A stretch of 64,000 bases of DNA from Bradyrhizobium sp. 186 (GTDB lineage: Bacteria > Pseudomonadota > Alphaproteobacteria > Rhizobiales > Xanthobacteraceae): positions 9,052,001 through 9,116,000 of the forward strand of contig NZ_CP082164.1 of NCBI RefSeq assembly GCF_023101685.1, read 5' to 3'. Made by a program: the position numbers and the translations under genes. Every line of letters begins with the position of its first letter. Within the stretch, counting starts at the first letter, position 1. This document shows positions 26,485-36,930 of this stretch, piece after piece. Under the pieces are notes generated by a model. It made no database searches. It had not been told where the DNA came from and saw nothing but the letters and a program-made list of their open reading frames with translations.

Positions 26485-27546
26485 CTATTCCGCGGGCACC
26501 CTCGAGGAATGCAGGAAGCGAACGACGTCCTCTGGCACGAGCTGGAACCGCAACGCTGCTTGGAGGGCATCGAGACCGAAGACATGCAGATCTTCGTTGA
26601 AGTCGCCCAGCCGGGGCGACAGCGCGATTGCTTCAATGCCGGCGTCCACTGCGCGTTGGCTGAGGGTCGCGTGCACCGCATCGCCAGCGGCATCGACATC
26701 GCGGGCGATGTAGAGCCGGCGCAGCCCAGTCGGAAGCACCATGGCTGAGAGGTGATTGGCCGAGAGCGCAGCCGCCATCGGCATGCTCGGCAGCACGTAG
26801 CGCAGCGACAGCATGGTTTCGATTCCCTCGCCGGCAGCGAGCACGTCGTCCACCACGCCGAAGCGAACCGCGTTGCCGTGGAGATCGCCCATCGCGCGTC
26901 GTGGCGTATTGATCGGAGCTTTGCCCAGCCGAATGCGATCAAAGCCGTCTGGGTCGAGCCAGGTGCGATGCACGCCAGTGATCCTGCCTTCGAGATCCGT
27001 GACGCAGGCGATCATCGCCGGCCAGGTCTCGGCTGGCAGGTGTTCGTCCGGCCGATAGTAGCAACGCGGATGGAAACGCAGGCTGCCACCATGGTGCACG
27101 TGGGCGATCCCGCGACGCTGCAAATATGTCTCGACCAGCGTCCCCTCGATCGGTTGCGATATAATAAAGAGCCGTCTCGCCGCCTCTTGCGATCCAGCCG
27201 GTGCTAACGGACGAACGGGTTTCGGGACGAGTTCCGGTTCAGTACGAGGCAGTCCCAAGAAACGCCTCGCCTCCTCGGCGACTTCGCGGAATTCACGCAA
27301 GCCCAGGCTTTCGCGGATGATGTCGAGGAGATCGCCATGCTCGCCTGTTGCGGCATCGGTCCATTTGCCCGCGGGTCCCTTCCGTGATTCCTGGAGCCGC
27401 ACGAACAGCGAGCGGCCCGGAGTGTTGTGGACATCGCCCACAAGCCAGTACCGCCCCTCCCGCTTGCCATTGGAGAGATAGTGTCGGCACACCGCCTCGG
27501 CCTCGCGCGCGAGGCGGCGTGCTAGCTCGCAAGGCTTGCGGGGCAT
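26485..27546 (-). CDS. Toprim-domain DNA primase-like protein
   Basis: 353 residues. A charged N-terminal region is followed by a C-terminal Toprim domain with AGEGIETMLSL (catalytic Glu) and LYIARDVDAAGDAVHATL (DxD). The middle part has YRPDEHLPAETWPAMIACVTD and GVHRTWLDPDG, as in plasmid-borne primase/helicase-like Toprim proteins. It is likely to synthesise primers on the transferred strand. Its start overlaps the stop of the large helicase gene by one base, so the two are cotranslated. No zinc-finger domain is obvious. Confidence 0.85.
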   Translation of the reverse strand: MPRKPCELARRLAREAEAVCRHYLSNGKREGRYWLVGDVHNTPGRSLFVRLQESRKGPAGKWTDAATGEHGDLLDIIRESLGLREFREVAEEARRFLGLPRTEPELVPKPVRPLAPAGSQEAARRLFIISQPIEGTLVETYLQRRGIAHVHHGGSLRFHPRCYYRPDEHLPAETWPAMIACVTDLEGRITGVHRTWLDPDGFDRIRLGKAPINTPRRAMGDLHGNAVRFGVVDDVLAAGEGIETMLSLRYVLPSMPMAAALSANHLSAMVLPTGLRRLYIARDVDAAGDAVHATLSQRAVDAGIEAIALSPRLGDFNEDLHVFGLDALQAALRFQLVPEDVVRFLHSSRVPAE

Positions 27547-30500
27547 CAGGCGGCCTCCCGCTCACTGATGCGCGCGACCGGATAGCGGTCGAGCATCTTC
27601 GACAGGATCTCGACGCCGCTCGGGTCGGTGGGCACGAACATGCGCAGCTTCCAGGAGATGATCTCTCCAAAGAGGCCGTAAGCCCGTAAGCGATCGCGCA
27701 TCGTGTCGTTGAAGCCCGACAGTTCGATGCGGTGTGCGCTCATCACCCGGACACGGCGAAGCTGGAGCCCCTCCGCAAGCTCGAGGACGGTCCGCCCCTC
27801 CATGAGCGCGGCAAAGGCAGCGTCCGGCATCAACGCCGGCGCCTCAGCCGAAAGGACATTCGCAACCCAGCTAGCCGAGACCTTGCGGCCGATGATCCGC
27901 TCGCCCGCGTCGGTCTGCAGCCGATAGACGCGGGTCGACTCGTTTGGCAGCCGCTTCCAGATCGGCAGCAGCAAGCCGGCCACCACGTGGATCGTGCTTT
28001 CCGTGAACTCGGGGATCTCGGCAAGCTTCGCCAGCCAGGCTGCGGCAAAACGCTCACGGTCCGCCTCGACCCAATGGCTTTCCGCCATCATCTTCAAGGG
28101 AACGCTATGCTGCTCCATCGGCCGGATCAGGCGGACGCGCTGCTCGATCTCCCCGTGATCAAGCATGAAGCTCGGAGCCGCGACCTGCACCGCGGCTCGT
28201 CCTGAGCGCTCATTGATCAACAGGATGGAGCGTGGATCGGAAAGATGAGCAAGAGCATCATCCAGGCTCACGGGATGATTGCGCTGGCGCTGGGTGATCG
28301 TGAGAAGCCGGGTCTCGGCGCCAGTGCCCGGATGAGTATAGATCGTCTGCCGGTCGGTGACGACAAAGCTCTCGGCGCGGAGCGTTTCCAGCCCGACGTC
28401 ATAGCTGCTCGAGGCAACCGCGCCTTCGATCCGAGCGGTCAACAGCTGCTCGAAGACAGTGAACAGGATATTCTGAAGATCGATCGTGAGCGCCAGCAAG
28501 CGATTCAGAAAGGTCGTGATCGGCGGCAACTCGTCCTTCAACCCATTGGCATCCGTGAGCTTCAGACCGGTCGCATCCTCAAATCTCTCAAGCGAGCAGC
28601 CCTCGACCGTTCCGCGCGCCAGCAGCGTGTAAAGCTGGCGCAACGCGTCACGGCCGTACTGACTTTCCAGATTGTCTTCGGGCCGGAACAGACCCTGCCC
28701 TCCGGTCTGCCGCTGGCCGCGCGTGATCGCTCCCAAGGTGTCGAGCCGGCGGGCAATGGTGCTGAGAAACCGCTTTTCTGCCTTCACGTCCGTCGCGATG
28801 GGACGAAAAAGCGGCGGCTGCGCCTGATTGGTCCGGTTCGTCCGGCCGAGCCCTTGGATCGCGGCATCCGCCTTCCAGCCGGGCTCGAGCAAATAGTGGA
28901 CCCGCAGGCGGCGATTCCGGGCTGAGAGATCGGCATGATAGCTTCTCCCCGTGCCGCCCGCGTCGGAGAAGACAAGGATACGCTTGACGTCATCCATGAA
29001 GGCCGAGGTCTCGGCGAGGTTGGCCGAACCGGGTCGGTTTTCGACCACCAGCCGATCGCCCTTGCGAACGATGCGGCGCGAGCGACCGGTCACTTCAGCA
29101 ACCATATCGGTACCGAAGCGCTGGACGATCTGATCGAGCGCCCCGGGCACCGGCGGCAGCGAGGCGAGCTTCTCGATGAGGCGGTCGCGGCGAGCGACAG
29201 CGTCTCGGCTTTCGACCGGCTGGCCATCGCGATAGACGGGCCGGGAGCAAAGATTACCCTCCTGGTTGGTGAAGGGCTCGTAGAGCTGGACCGGAAAGGA
29301 ATGGGCGAGATAGTCGAGGACATATTCGCGTGGGGTGATGTCGACCTGGACATCGCCCCACTCCTCGGTCGGGATCTCGGCGAGCCGGCGTTCCATCAGC
29401 GCCTCGCCGGTCGAGACGATCTGGATGACGGCGGCGTGGCCGGCGTCGAGATCACGTTCGATCGAGCGGACCAGCGACGCCGTCTTCATCGAGGTCAGGA
29501 GGTGGCCAAAGAAGCGCTGCTTGGCGCTCTCGAACGCGGATCGCGCGGCCGATTTGGCCTGACCGTTTGGCGTGCCGGTCTCGCCCGTGATATTCGCGGC
29601 CCGCATTGCCGCATCAAGATTGTTATGGATGACGCTGAACGCGCCGGCGTAGGCGTCATAGATGCGTACTTGCTCTGGCGTGAGCTGGTGCTCGATGAGC
29701 TCGTAGGCGACGCCCTCGTAAGATAGAGACCTCGCCGCGTAGAGACCGAACGCCTTTAGGTCGCGCGCGAGCACTTCCATCGCCGCGACGCCGCCCTCCT
29801 CGATCGCCTCGACGAACTCGGCGCGGGTGGCGAACGGGAAATCGGTGCCTCCCCAAAGGCCCAACCGCTGGGCGTAGGCTAGATTGTGGACCGTCGTGGC
29901 ACCGGTCGCCGAGACGTAAACGACGCGGGCATTCGGCAACGCGTGCTGGAGCCTGAGCCCCGCACGCCCCTGCTGGGAGGCCGCCTGGTCGCCCCGCTCG
30001 CCCTTCTGGCCTGCCGCGTTCTGCATCGCGTGGCTCTCGTCGAAGACGATCACTCCGTCGAATTCGGAGCCCAACCATTCAACGATCTGCCGCACGCGCG
30101 AAAGCTTGTCGCCACGCTCGTCGGTGCGCAGCGTAGCGTAGGTGGTAAATAGGACACCTTCCGAAAGCCGGACCGGCGTGCCCTGACGAAACCGAGACAG
30201 CGGCGTCACGAGCAGCCGCTCCATGCCGAGCGCGGACCAATCGCGCTGCGCGTCCTCGATCAGCTTGTCGGATTTACTGATCCAGACCGCGCGGCGGCGG
30301 CCCTTGAGCCAGTTGTCGAGCAGGATACCGGCGACCTGCCGTCCCTTGCCCGCGCCCGTGCCGTCGCCCAAGAACCAGCCGCGGCGAAACCGGACGCCAC
30401 TTTCTGCATCGTCGCGCGCGGCGGCCACAACATCAAAGGTTGCATCCACCGTCCAGGAGCCCGCGAGAAACTCGGAATGCGCCTCGCCGGCATAGATGAC

Positions 30501-31868
30501 GCTCTCAAGCTGGGCGTCGGACATGATGCCATCCGCCACGAAGTTGGCCGGCAGATGTGGCCGGTAAGACGGCTTCGGCGGCGCGACCGAGGCCATCGCG
30601 GCGGACTGCACGAGCTTGGTCGGATGCGCGTGCGCGTCCGGAATACGGATCGCCTGCAGCGCGTATTCCTCATAAAGCGCATCGGTGAGTCGAGCGCCTT
30701 CCGGAGGCGTCCACTCGACCGTCTCGTAGGTGAGTTCGACGCCCTCTGGCGCGCTGTCTCCCGAAGTGGACGATGGGCTGGGTGCAAAGGCGCCGGCGGG
30801 CCGAAACGTCGCGGGGCGTCTGATGACGTCGACCACGACGGGGGTGGCAATGGGCAGCCTCGGGGGCACATGCTGGATCACCCAGTCGAGCAACGTGGCA
30901 ACATCGCCCGCCATACCCAGCGAGGCCTCAAAGACCTTCGGATCTGCGGCAGGCTGCTTGTCGATCACGAGCAGTCTTGTGTCGGTCTGCGTTCCGTGTT
31001 TCGCATAGACCGGGCCATCGATGGCGGCAGAAAACACCACCCGTCCGCGCTCCTGGAGGCGAACGAAGGCATCTCGCCATGCCGGATTGTCCGGCGTAAG
31101 ACTTGCGCCGGCGATGGCGACCAGACGCCCGCCGTCGCAAAGACGCGCCAAGGCAGAAGCGATGTGCCGGAGCGCCGTATCCGCCATCCGTCGATCGACG
31201 TTTGCTAGTGCCGAGAACGGCGGATTCATCAGGACGACGCTAGGTACAACACTCGCTTCGAGGTGATCGTCGATCTGGGCGGCGTCGAACCTCGTGACCT
31301 TAACATTGGGAAACAGCTGGTCGAGCAGCGCCGCGCGGGTCTCGGCCAGCTCGTTCAATACCAAGGCGCCGCCGGCAAGATCGGCAAAGATAGCGAGCGT
31401 GCCGGTCCCCGCAGAGGGCTCCAAAACGCGATCGGACGGCGTGATGCCGGCCGCGGTGCATGCGGCGAGCCCAAGCGGGATCGGCGTCGAGAATTGTTGA
31501 AGGGCCTGGATGTCCTCCGAGCGCCGCGTGTGGGTCGGCAGACAGCGCGCGATTCTCGCGAGCATCGGCAGCATCGCGGCCGTCGAGCCGGCCTTGACAC
31601 GGATAGCCGGGCCAAACTTGCGAAGGAACAGAACGGTTGCCGCCTCGCAAACATCATAGGCGGTCTTCCAGTTCCAGACGCCCGTGGCGTCGGAAGCGCC
31701 GAAGGCAGCTTCCATGGCGCTACGCAGGACAGCGGCATCGATGCGACGGCCGCGCTCGAGATCAATCACGAGCTGCCGCGCGGCCCTGACGGCGGCGGAG
31801 GTGAGAGTTGCAGCGGCGCGCATCGAGAGCGGCGCGGTGGCAGCGTCGCCGGCAAGAGATTCGGTCAT
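27546..31868 (-). CDS. Strawberry-notch-type protein: N6-methyltransferase-like domain fused to SF2 helicase
   Basis: 1440 residues from the ATG at 31868 (MTESLAGDAATAPLS). The N-terminal 400 residues look like a class I methyltransferase: VLEPSAGTGTLAIFADLAGG and catalytic NPPF in VVLMNPPFSALAN. A helicase follows with Walker A GDGTGAGKGRQVAG, DESH box in IVFDESHAMQNAAGQ, and motif VI AAIQGLGRTNRTNQAQ. The strawberry-notch helicase C-terminal domain comes last. Such fusions are carried by phages and conjugative elements, where they are proposed to protect or process entering DNA. The gene appears complete. Confidence 0.9.
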   Translation of the reverse strand: MTESLAGDAATAPLSMRAAATLTSAAVRAARQLVIDLERGRRIDAAVLRSAMEAAFGASDATGVWNWKTAYDVCEAATVLFLRKFGPAIRVKAGSTAAMLPMLARIARCLPTHTRRSEDIQALQQFSTPIPLGLAACTAAGITPSDRVLEPSAGTGTLAIFADLAGGALVLNELAETRAALLDQLFPNVKVTRFDAAQIDDHLEASVVPSVVLMNPPFSALANVDRRMADTALRHIASALARLCDGGRLVAIAGASLTPDNPAWRDAFVRLQERGRVVFSAAIDGPVYAKHGTQTDTRLLVIDKQPAADPKVFEASLGMAGDVATLLDWVIQHVPPRLPIATPVVVDVIRRPATFRPAGAFAPSPSSTSGDSAPEGVELTYETVEWTPPEGARLTDALYEEYALQAIRIPDAHAHPTKLVQSAAMASVAPPKPSYRPHLPANFVADGIMSDAQLESVIYAGEAHSEFLAGSWTVDATFDVVAAARDDAESGVRFRRGWFLGDGTGAGKGRQVAGILLDNWLKGRRRAVWISKSDKLIEDAQRDWSALGMERLLVTPLSRFRQGTPVRLSEGVLFTTYATLRTDERGDKLSRVRQIVEWLGSEFDGVIVFDESHAMQNAAGQKGERGDQAASQQGRAGLRLQHALPNARVVYVSATGATTVHNLAYAQRLGLWGGTDFPFATRAEFVEAIEEGGVAAMEVLARDLKAFGLYAARSLSYEGVAYELIEHQLTPEQVRIYDAYAGAFSVIHNNLDAAMRAANITGETGTPNGQAKSAARSAFESAKQRFFGHLLTSMKTASLVRSIERDLDAGHAAVIQIVSTGEALMERRLAEIPTEEWGDVQVDITPREYVLDYLAHSFPVQLYEPFTNQEGNLCSRPVYRDGQPVESRDAVARRDRLIEKLASLPPVPGALDQIVQRFGTDMVAEVTGRSRRIVRKGDRLVVENRPGSANLAETSAFMDDVKRILVFSDAGGTGRSYHADLSARNRRLRVHYLLEPGWKADAAIQGLGRTNRTNQAQPPLFRPIATDVKAEKRFLSTIARRLDTLGAITRGQRQTGGQGLFRPEDNLESQYGRDALRQLYTLLARGTVEGCSLERFEDATGLKLTDANGLKDELPPITTFLNRLLALTIDLQNILFTVFEQLLTARIEGAVASSSYDVGLETLRAESFVVTDRQTIYTHPGTGAETRLLTITQRQRNHPVSLDDALAHLSDPRSILLINERSGRAAVQVAAPSFMLDHGEIEQRVRLIRPMEQHSVPLKMMAESHWVEADRERFAAAWLAKLAEIPEFTESTIHVVAGLLLPIWKRLPNESTRVYRLQTDAGERIIGRKVSASWVANVLSAEAPALMPDAAFAALMEGRTVLELAEGLQLRRVRVMSAHRIELSGFNDTMRDRLRAYGLFGEIISWKLRMFVPTDPSGVEILSKMLDRYPVARISEREAA

Positions 31869-32053
31869 GACAGAGGTTCTTTCGGAGAGCAGGAATGGGT
31901 CGAACCGCCCGTCGCTCTCCTTGAGACCCCGGCGATTCAAACCCTTTCCGGCCCGGCTCTCCCTCTCAGCCCTCGCCCATAAGAATGGGGACCGGCGCGA
32001 CACACCGGTCCCCAAGCAATTGCCGGACGGCCGGAGCCGTCCCTTCCACGATG

Positions 32054-33813
32054 TCACTCAGCCGCGTCGACCTGTTGCGGATCATCGTCGTTCGCGTTGT
32101 CCCGATCCTTGTCTTCGCCGAGGAATTCGGGCAGCGGGCCCGCTTCGCTCTCCTGCTCCACTGACGACGCATTGGGATCGACAAGACGCAGCGGCTCCGG
32201 CAACCAGCCCGAACCATCGAGAAGACGCTCAGCCTCCTTGGCCATGTCGGCCTTCTCAAATGGTCGATCAGTTGCGCCGACGACTCGCCCTTGGCTTCCC
32301 GCACTGCCTCCAGAATGCGAGGCTTGGTGACCCGGCCGAGATAATTGTCGACGGAGGGCTTCCACCCCGCTTGAACCATGTCGAGGCCGACGGCACGTGC
32401 CAGGGCGTTGGCCTGGTCCAGTCGCGTGCGAACGCCGTGGGCGGAGACGCGGCCCTGATTGTAACGGCTAGCCGGCTCATAGACGGCGTTGACCGCAAAT
32501 GACGCACAGTGGGCGAACAGTAATGCCTGTTCGTCGCCATCGAGGGCTGTGAGGGCGCCCCAGAGATTGTTCTCGGCCGTCGGCAATTGTGCTTTCCAGG
32601 ATTCATGCCGCGCCTCAACCGCCTTCGCAGACGCGCTTTCCCTCAAGCCAGGCGCTTGAGCCGGAAAGGTCGGCGTGCGAAGGCCGATCTCAAGGCAGCT
32701 CCCGGACGATGCGAACCGGTAAAAAGCCGTCAGCACGAAGTTGTGCAGCACCGCCTGGAACGCAATCGCAGGATTTTCTGCCAGCGCATCCCGCAACGCC
32801 AGCGTGCGATGCGCTGTCAGCTCGGTGATCAGCCGATCCGGCAGAGGTTTCGTCCCGTCCTCATCATCTTCTTCCGTATCAGTAGCGCCGCCAGCCACCG
32901 CGATGACCGTGCGCTGGACGGAAGTGCCAGCCGCCTTCCCCTCGATCGACTGTGTGTCGGCGCCCTGCCCGACATCAGGATCGTCTGCCGACACGTCGTC
33001 CTCCGGCCGGGCGTAACCCCGATCCACCGAGAGGCGGCCTTCGGAATCGATGCAGACGAAGACGCCAGCGCGGCCGATCTCGGCCGGAACGTAAATCATC
33101 GACCGGTCTTCGAACGCGACCAGTGCCGCCTCGATTTCCCCGAGACGCTGATCGACCTCATCGGGCAACTCGTCGGCATCCTGATAATCGGATTGGAGCT
33201 TGGCTTGCTCCGAGTTGAGTGCTTCGATGGTGGTCTGCTCCTCTGGGGAGAGATCGACAGGTTTACCCTCGATTTCGCGCAGACCCTCAGTGTGGCCGTA
33301 GGGGAAATCAACGGCGACCGAAATCCACATCCAGCCTTCGGCTGCAATCGTCTCGGCTTTGGCTTTGAGCTTTTCTGTCACGAGACGGTCCAGCAACGCA
33401 ACGTCCTGGAGCCAGCCGCCATCATCGTGCTAGAACAGATCCCGCAAAACGCCGCCACCAGCCTGCTCGTAAGCATCCAGCCCAATGAACTGAACGCGGC
33501 GATCGGACGCGCGCACGGTATTTTCGGTCAGCATTCGCCGGATCTGATAGGGCTCGTCATAGCCGGATCGGCTGACGTTCTCCCAGACCTGCTCCTGCCT
33601 GGCGTGGTCGGCTGTAACAGAGAAGGCCATGAGCTGCTCGAGAGTCATGCCGTCTTCGGCATAGACGTCGTGCAGCTTTGGCGACACGGACGCCAGCCGG
33701 AGTCGTTGCTTCACGACGGCCGGTCTCACGAAGTGCCGGGCAGCGATATCCTCGTCGGATAATCCGGCGCCACTCAAGGTCTGGAAGGCTCGGAACTGAT
33801 CGAGCGGATGCAG
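32054..33813 (-). pseudogene. parB: parB, 3' part, interrupted and mutated
   Basis: This is the downstream part of a large ParB-family gene whose 5' part is at 40097-40443. It resumes LHPLDQFRAFQTLSGAGLSD, then the helix-turn-helix DEDIAARHFVRPAVVKQRLR. Codon CAG has become TAG at 33430-33432 (RDLF, stop, HDDGGWLQD). Near 32260 the frame slips: the true C-terminus KADMAKEAERLLDGSGWLPE ends at 32054 in another frame. With the element insertion this gives at least four lesions, so ParB function, presumably partition or transfer regulation, is lost. Confidence 0.8.
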
Positions 33814-33928
33814 CGCTTAGGTTATGCGTCAACTGTCCTGTTAGCTGCATGGCGTTGATTCTTTTACCTTTCTGGTTACGCCTTGCATTTTGGGTGTATC
33901 TTTGGCGCTGAAGCGTTGCCGTTTGGTG

Positions 33929-34567
33929 TCAATCACGATGGCTTTCTCGACGGAAGCGATAGTCGCCCTTTGATAAGCGTAGTGCTTTGGCGATAGCCTT
34001 GTTGATGTCGTCGAGATTGCAGGACTCCGGGTGGAACTTGCCGCCAGCCCATCGATGCATGGCTTTGTGTTCTTCATGGTCGGGGTCGAGCCAGGCCTCG
34101 AGGAAGTTGGCATAGCCTGAAGGCCCACCAGCGTCTTCGGGAGGTCCTGAGCGTGCGGCGGCGATACAGCGAGGATATTCGGCGCTCTCCTCGCGTGCGA
34201 CTCGCTCCAAGCGCAGCAGATGACGCCAATTATCGCCAAAGTCGTATTCGTAGAGGATCGTGAGAGGGTTTTCCTCGGGATCGTAGGGAAAGTGAAGGTC
34301 GATCATCCTGACCTCGGTCGCCTCGAAGGTCCGGCTGTCGGACAGACCGTCCTCATCGAACTCCGGGGCTCCATAGATAAGACCGCCAATATTGAACTGA
34401 TGCAAATGGCTGTCGGTCCAGCCAAAGGCGGCCTGCAGCACCTCGTGGAGTTGGGCGAGGTTGAGAGTGATTGGCAGTTCGAGAGTGCGGCTGATCTTGG
34501 GCTCGATGCCAAGGATATGAACCTCGGCGCGCACAATGAAGCTATCTGGATCGAAGGGGTCAAGCAT
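33929..34567 (-). CDS. Plasmid pRiA4b ORF-3 / IS1096 TnpR-like passenger protein
   Basis: 212 residues from MLDPFDPDSFIVRAEV; longer starts at 34579 and 34654 are possible and no ribosome-binding site decides. The family pattern is clear: IKISRTLELPITLNLAQLHEVLQAAFGWTDSHLHQF type text, YEYDFGDNWRHLLRLER and the cysteine-containing YPRCIAAARSGPPEDAGG. Members are common passengers of transposons and plasmids in rhizobia. No activity has been shown to my knowledge. It is the last gene before the left end of the element. Confidence 0.8.
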   Translation of the reverse strand: MLDPFDPDSFIVRAEVHILGIEPKISRTLELPITLNLAQLHEVLQAAFGWTDSHLHQFNIGGLIYGAPEFDEDGLSDSRTFEATEVRMIDLHFPYDPEENPLTILYEYDFGDNWRHLLRLERVAREESAEYPRCIAAARSGPPEDAGGPSGYANFLEAWLDPDHEEHKAMHRWAGGKFHPESCNLDDINKAIAKALRLSKGDYRFRRESHRD

Positions 34568-34666
34568 GCCGCAGATCATGCCGCGCATGATTGTCGCAGG
34601 CAATGGATGGGGCGACAATTGTCCTTCGACGAGCGCAGCGACACGAACCGGCAATCGTAAACGACG

Positions 34667-35149
34667 TCAGGATTTTGGCCCGCGCGGGAGGGCCACCGGC
34701 TTCATGGCGCGATCGCGCTCAGTGATCAGGCGGGCATTATGACGCTTCTGCCGCTCAACCTCCGTTTCGGCTTCGAGGATGCGCTTCAGCAGGACGGCAT
34801 TTTCCGTCACCATACGCCGCTCCTCGATCTGCAAGACCTGGATCAGAGCGCGCTGCTGGGCGAGTTTGTCTTCCCAGGCCGCCAGCTTCTCGGGGACGAT
34901 CCTGCGATCGCTGGCGCGACGCAACTCGTCGATCATCGAACGATGATTGGTGTAGATCGCGTTGCGGCCGACACGCGCCTCACGTGCGAGCGTGGCAACG
35001 GTCAGACGGTAGGATCGCTTTTGCAGGTCCGGGTGTGTGGGCAGTCCCTTAACCAGGCGCTCCAGAGCTTCCCGCAGCTTGCGATCCGTGTTGCGCAGGC
35101 GTTTTTCGTGCGGCGTCAGCGCCGGCATCTCGCTGGATTTACGCACCAT
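34667..35149 (-). CDS. DUF6262/TnpC-like accessory protein of the transposon
   Basis: 160 residues from an ATG at 35149 preceded by GGGAAGG; a longer start at 35218 would overlap the upstream recombinase gene. The product has an N-terminal HTH-like part (LTVATLAREARVGRNAIYTN) and a long coiled coil (EDKLAQQRALIQVLQIEERR onwards). TnpC of Tn554 has the same place after two or three recombinases and biases orientation. It appears intact. Confidence 0.7.
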   Translation of the reverse strand: MVRKSSEMPALTPHEKRLRNTDRKLREALERLVKGLPTHPDLQKRSYRLTVATLAREARVGRNAIYTNHRSMIDELRRASDRRIVPEKLAAWEDKLAQQRALIQVLQIEERRMVTENAVLLKRILEAETEVERQKRHNARLITERDRAMKPVALPRGPKS

Positions 35150-35196
35150 CGCGACCATCCTTCCCGTGATCGAGATCGCCGAGGATGCGATCGCAT

Positions 35197-36930
35197 TCAG
35201 CAATGCGCGTTTCGGCAACTTTCCGGCTGATGGGGTCCAGCCCCGGGGTGATCGAGCAGGCCAGCATTGCGATCCCGGCGCGCCTGCCAGACCGGCCTAT
35301 GCCTGGCCGTGACGGCAAAGTTGGCGCAGGACAGACAGGTGCTTTCGGTTCTCAGCACAGGGTTCGGTCCCCGCTCGTCGCCGAAGCAGGCAGCGGTTTC
35401 GACACGGTAGACGCAATAACCCCAGTCACAGACCCCGAGCCTGAGGTCGGTCTCCTTCATAAGGAAGCTGACATAGGCCTGGACATCGCCGTCACGCGTG
35501 CGTCCCCGGAACTGCGAGCGAGCGGCAATCATCCGCCCGCCCTTGCCGCCAAGCGCTGTCGCCGTCAGCACCTCTTCGAGGGCGGCGCGCGTTTCCTCCT
35601 GAGCATGGCGATCGATAAGATCGTCGAGAGCGAAGTCGGTCCCAACATAACCGCGATCGGTCATCGCACGGGTGACATGACCGAAGTGCGCCTGAAGCGC
35701 ATGCAGGCCGGTCCGGTCGCGCTTGCCGACGAAGCGGGCGAAGGTCTTTCGGCCCTGATGCGTGTTCAGATGCCAGGGCTCACCCTCATGATGCGGCAGA
35801 GCGATGAACGGCGCCAACTGGTTGTTCAACCGCGATATGATCGCGGAGACGACGGGCAAATTAATCCGGGCGGCGGGACCAATAAGGCCGTTGCTGGCCA
35901 TCGCCAGAAAGAGATCGGGCCGCCCGCTTTGGGCGCGCAAGCGGGCCGACACCCGTTCCATGACCAGGATGGCGCGTTCGACCGGCGGCGGCGCGACCCA
36001 GCGATGGGCCTCGCCATCAGCGCCGCGTGCTGTCTTGTAGATCCGGCCAACGAGATAGGCGAAGCGTTCGCTGCCATCACCTGACGGATGCTGCTCGATG
36101 CAGCCGACTTGAAGCCCGATAATCTCCGAGACCCGGGCGCCGATCAGATAGGCAATGACGACGAAGCAGGCGTCGTAGATGCGATCGACAAGATACCGCA
36201 CCTGCTTGGTGCTGCTGACAGGTGCGGCATGCCATGGCGCGTCCTCGCCGGGTAACGTCGAGAATGTGAACGCGGCGATCGCGTCGGTCACGATGAAGCC
36301 AGCCTTCGTCTGGCTGATCCCCTGCGCAAGCGCATCGTCATAAACGGTCTGCGCCAGCGTCTGCAACGCGATGACATCATCAGCCGGGGCTCCGATCAGT
36401 CGCAACGCTGCCGAGACAAGCGGGACGGCGATCTCATCGGGCGTATAGGGCAGCCAACCGCGATCATGACGGAGCACAGGCTTCCCAATGCCCGGGAACG
36501 GATCAGCGATCGCCACTTCCGGGAACTTCGCCCCCTGCAGGTAAAGACGTGTCAGCAGGTTGGCGTATTTTTGCAACGTCCCCGACTTCAGGGGCTTATC
36601 CATCTCTTTGCCCGGGCGCGTCGCCATCGATGCTAAGAACCGCTCGCAAGCGTCGCGATCGAGATCGACGAAGCGCCGATATCCTTGCGCTGCCATCCAG
36701 CGGATCAGTATCCGCAAATCCTTGAAGACGGAGACGATGGTTGCCTCATGGACATTGCGACGGCCGGGCGGCGGGTCCAGCTTCAGGCTCCACAGGAACA
36801 GCTTTGCCGCCTCTCGCCAATCTGTCCAGTGCGGTTCGCTGAACCGGCTGTCGTCAGCAAGGATAAAGCCCCAGTCGAGCGAGAAGTCACTCCGGTTGCC
36901 GCCCGGGCGGTATCCGTCGAGATGGTCGGA
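35197..36930 (-). pseudogene. Tyrosine recombinase C of the trio, 5' end deleted
   Basis: The frame is open from 36930 (DHLDGYRPGGNRSDFSLDWG) but offers no ATG or GTG before an internal TTG at 36717. The catalytic domain has GARVSEIIGLQVG (first Arg), THQGRKTFARFVGKRDRTGL and the final tyrosine segment MTDRGYVG. Native members begin well before DHLDGYRP; here a stop lies directly upstream and the preceding gene runs into this one in another frame. A deletion near 36935 probably removed its start and the end of recombinase B. Confidence 0.6.
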
